Shown piece after piece: positions 40,880-41,423 of a stretch of DNA of 41,423 bases (position 1 is the first letter of the stretch; each line of letters starts with the position of its first letter). The notes below the pieces were generated by a model. The model saw only the letters and a program-made list of their open reading frames with translations. It searched no databases and was not told the DNA's origin. The position numbers were made by a program, and so were the translations under genes. Source of the DNA: Lingula anatina (lineage: Eukaryota > Brachiopoda > Lingulata > Lingulida > Lingulidae); NCBI RefSeq assembly GCF_001039355.2, contig NW_019774269.1:38691-80113 (forward strand). Reading direction: 5' to 3'.

Positions 40880-41423
40880 TTATGATGTAGATATTCTCTA
40901 TCCTCAAGTAACGTCATCACACTAAGAAATATACATAAACTGGATTTGGTAATCGTCCCGAGGGGAACTGTCCTTGAGGGGGTGTGGGGGGGGGGGGGGG
41001 CATTGACTAGGAGGAATTGTCTCAGGGGAATTGTCCTGATACCTTCTGCTTTATTTATTAGTACCACCAGCGTATACGCTGGCGGCACTCATGGTTTTAG
41101 TCCCGACCCGTCTCGTACAGCTCCTGTGGCTCTGCCGGCTCCTGCGGCTCAGCAGTCGGGCGCTGGAAACAAGTCACCGTTACCGCTTCTCCTCCTAGAC
41201 CGCTAGGACCTGTGTCCCCATCTCTTGGATTTAGGTCACATATAATCTCAACTTGAACACCCTGGTTTTTTTGTCTCTGTCGGTGCATTGGCCTGGGCGT
41301 GACACTTGTTGAAACGCACCCTTGTCAAAATTTTTGAAAATTCAAGGCTAAATATCTCCCAAACCAAAGGAATTATGGGAAAAATTACTACAGAAGTCTG
41401 ACCGAAAGTCATATGTGGAGATT
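40880..41423. other. Right edge, mixed repeats
   Basis: Contains a G run (40988-41001), GGGGAATTGTCC repeats and a GC-rich stretch (41060-41220) open on both strands, with CAGCTCCTGTGGCTCTGCCGG-like proline/alanine coding on the + strand. I recognise no domain and make no gene call. Confidence 0.35.

Noticed and set aside
41060-41290. GC-rich open frames on both strands at the right edge
   Set aside because: Pro/Ala/Glu-rich in both senses, no splice structure and no recognised domain; GC richness alone keeps the frames open.
1-41423. tRNA, rRNA or snRNA genes
   Set aside because: I looked for A/B-box pairs with a cloverleaf and for conserved rRNA or U-RNA blocks and saw none; GGTTCGAA-like strings near 1810 belong to the foldback element.

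Overview
This is a repeat-dense piece of an animal nuclear genome, almost certainly a marine invertebrate (lancelet, hemichordate, echinoderm or mollusc are all possible; the sequence alone does not decide). The genes are split by GT-AG introns, coding is sparse, and there are many short inverted-repeat elements, microsatellites, one 120-base run of N (25435-25554) and single N bases at 15129, 31062 and 32599.

Layout. (1) 4563-10406, + strand: a complete seven-exon gene for a PQ-loop lysosomal cationic amino acid exporter (SLC66A1/PQLC2/LAAT-1 type, 330 codons). A probable 5' UTR exon lies at 3920-3998. Its introns hold a crowd of small DNA-transposon derivatives. (2) 10407-24300: no convincing host gene. 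It holds 3' UTR/intergenic sequence, PIF/Harbinger-like and hAT-like MITEs, a decayed Tc1-like element with recognisable terminal repeats (21981-23644) and a 5' fragment of a related one (about 15120-15673). (3) 24356-26803, - strand: a row of very short exons flanked by splice consensus, four of them phase 1-1 (39, 54, 48, 66 and 48 nt, counting both copies of one type). They form a duplicated three-exon module and belong to an unidentified gene. (4) 33485-36080, + strand: four exons, with matching phases, of a receptor-for-egg-jelly (REJ)/polycystin-1-like gene. Weaker exon-like segments lie upstream at 27344-29170. (5) 36114-39370: a 3.26-kb hAT transposon inserted in that gene. Its three-exon transposase (- strand) is broken by one stop codon and one frameshift. 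(6) 39376-41423: duplicated exon ends, further repeats and no clear gene.

The most interesting pattern is that short tandem duplications repeatedly span splice sites. There are six copies of a consensus donor at the 5' UTR exon of the transporter (57-bp period), four copies of an acceptor (75-79 bp) and five copies of another acceptor (56 bp) at two consecutive REJ exons, and three copies of a donor (about 90 bp) at a third REJ exon. In the two acceptor arrays every upstream acceptor leads to an in-frame stop, usually the TAG of the next acceptor. Together with the duplicated cassette-exon module on the other strand, this window is unusually rich in potential alternative or poison splicing created by local tandem duplication. 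All splice calls are read from consensus and phase only. No transcript evidence was available.
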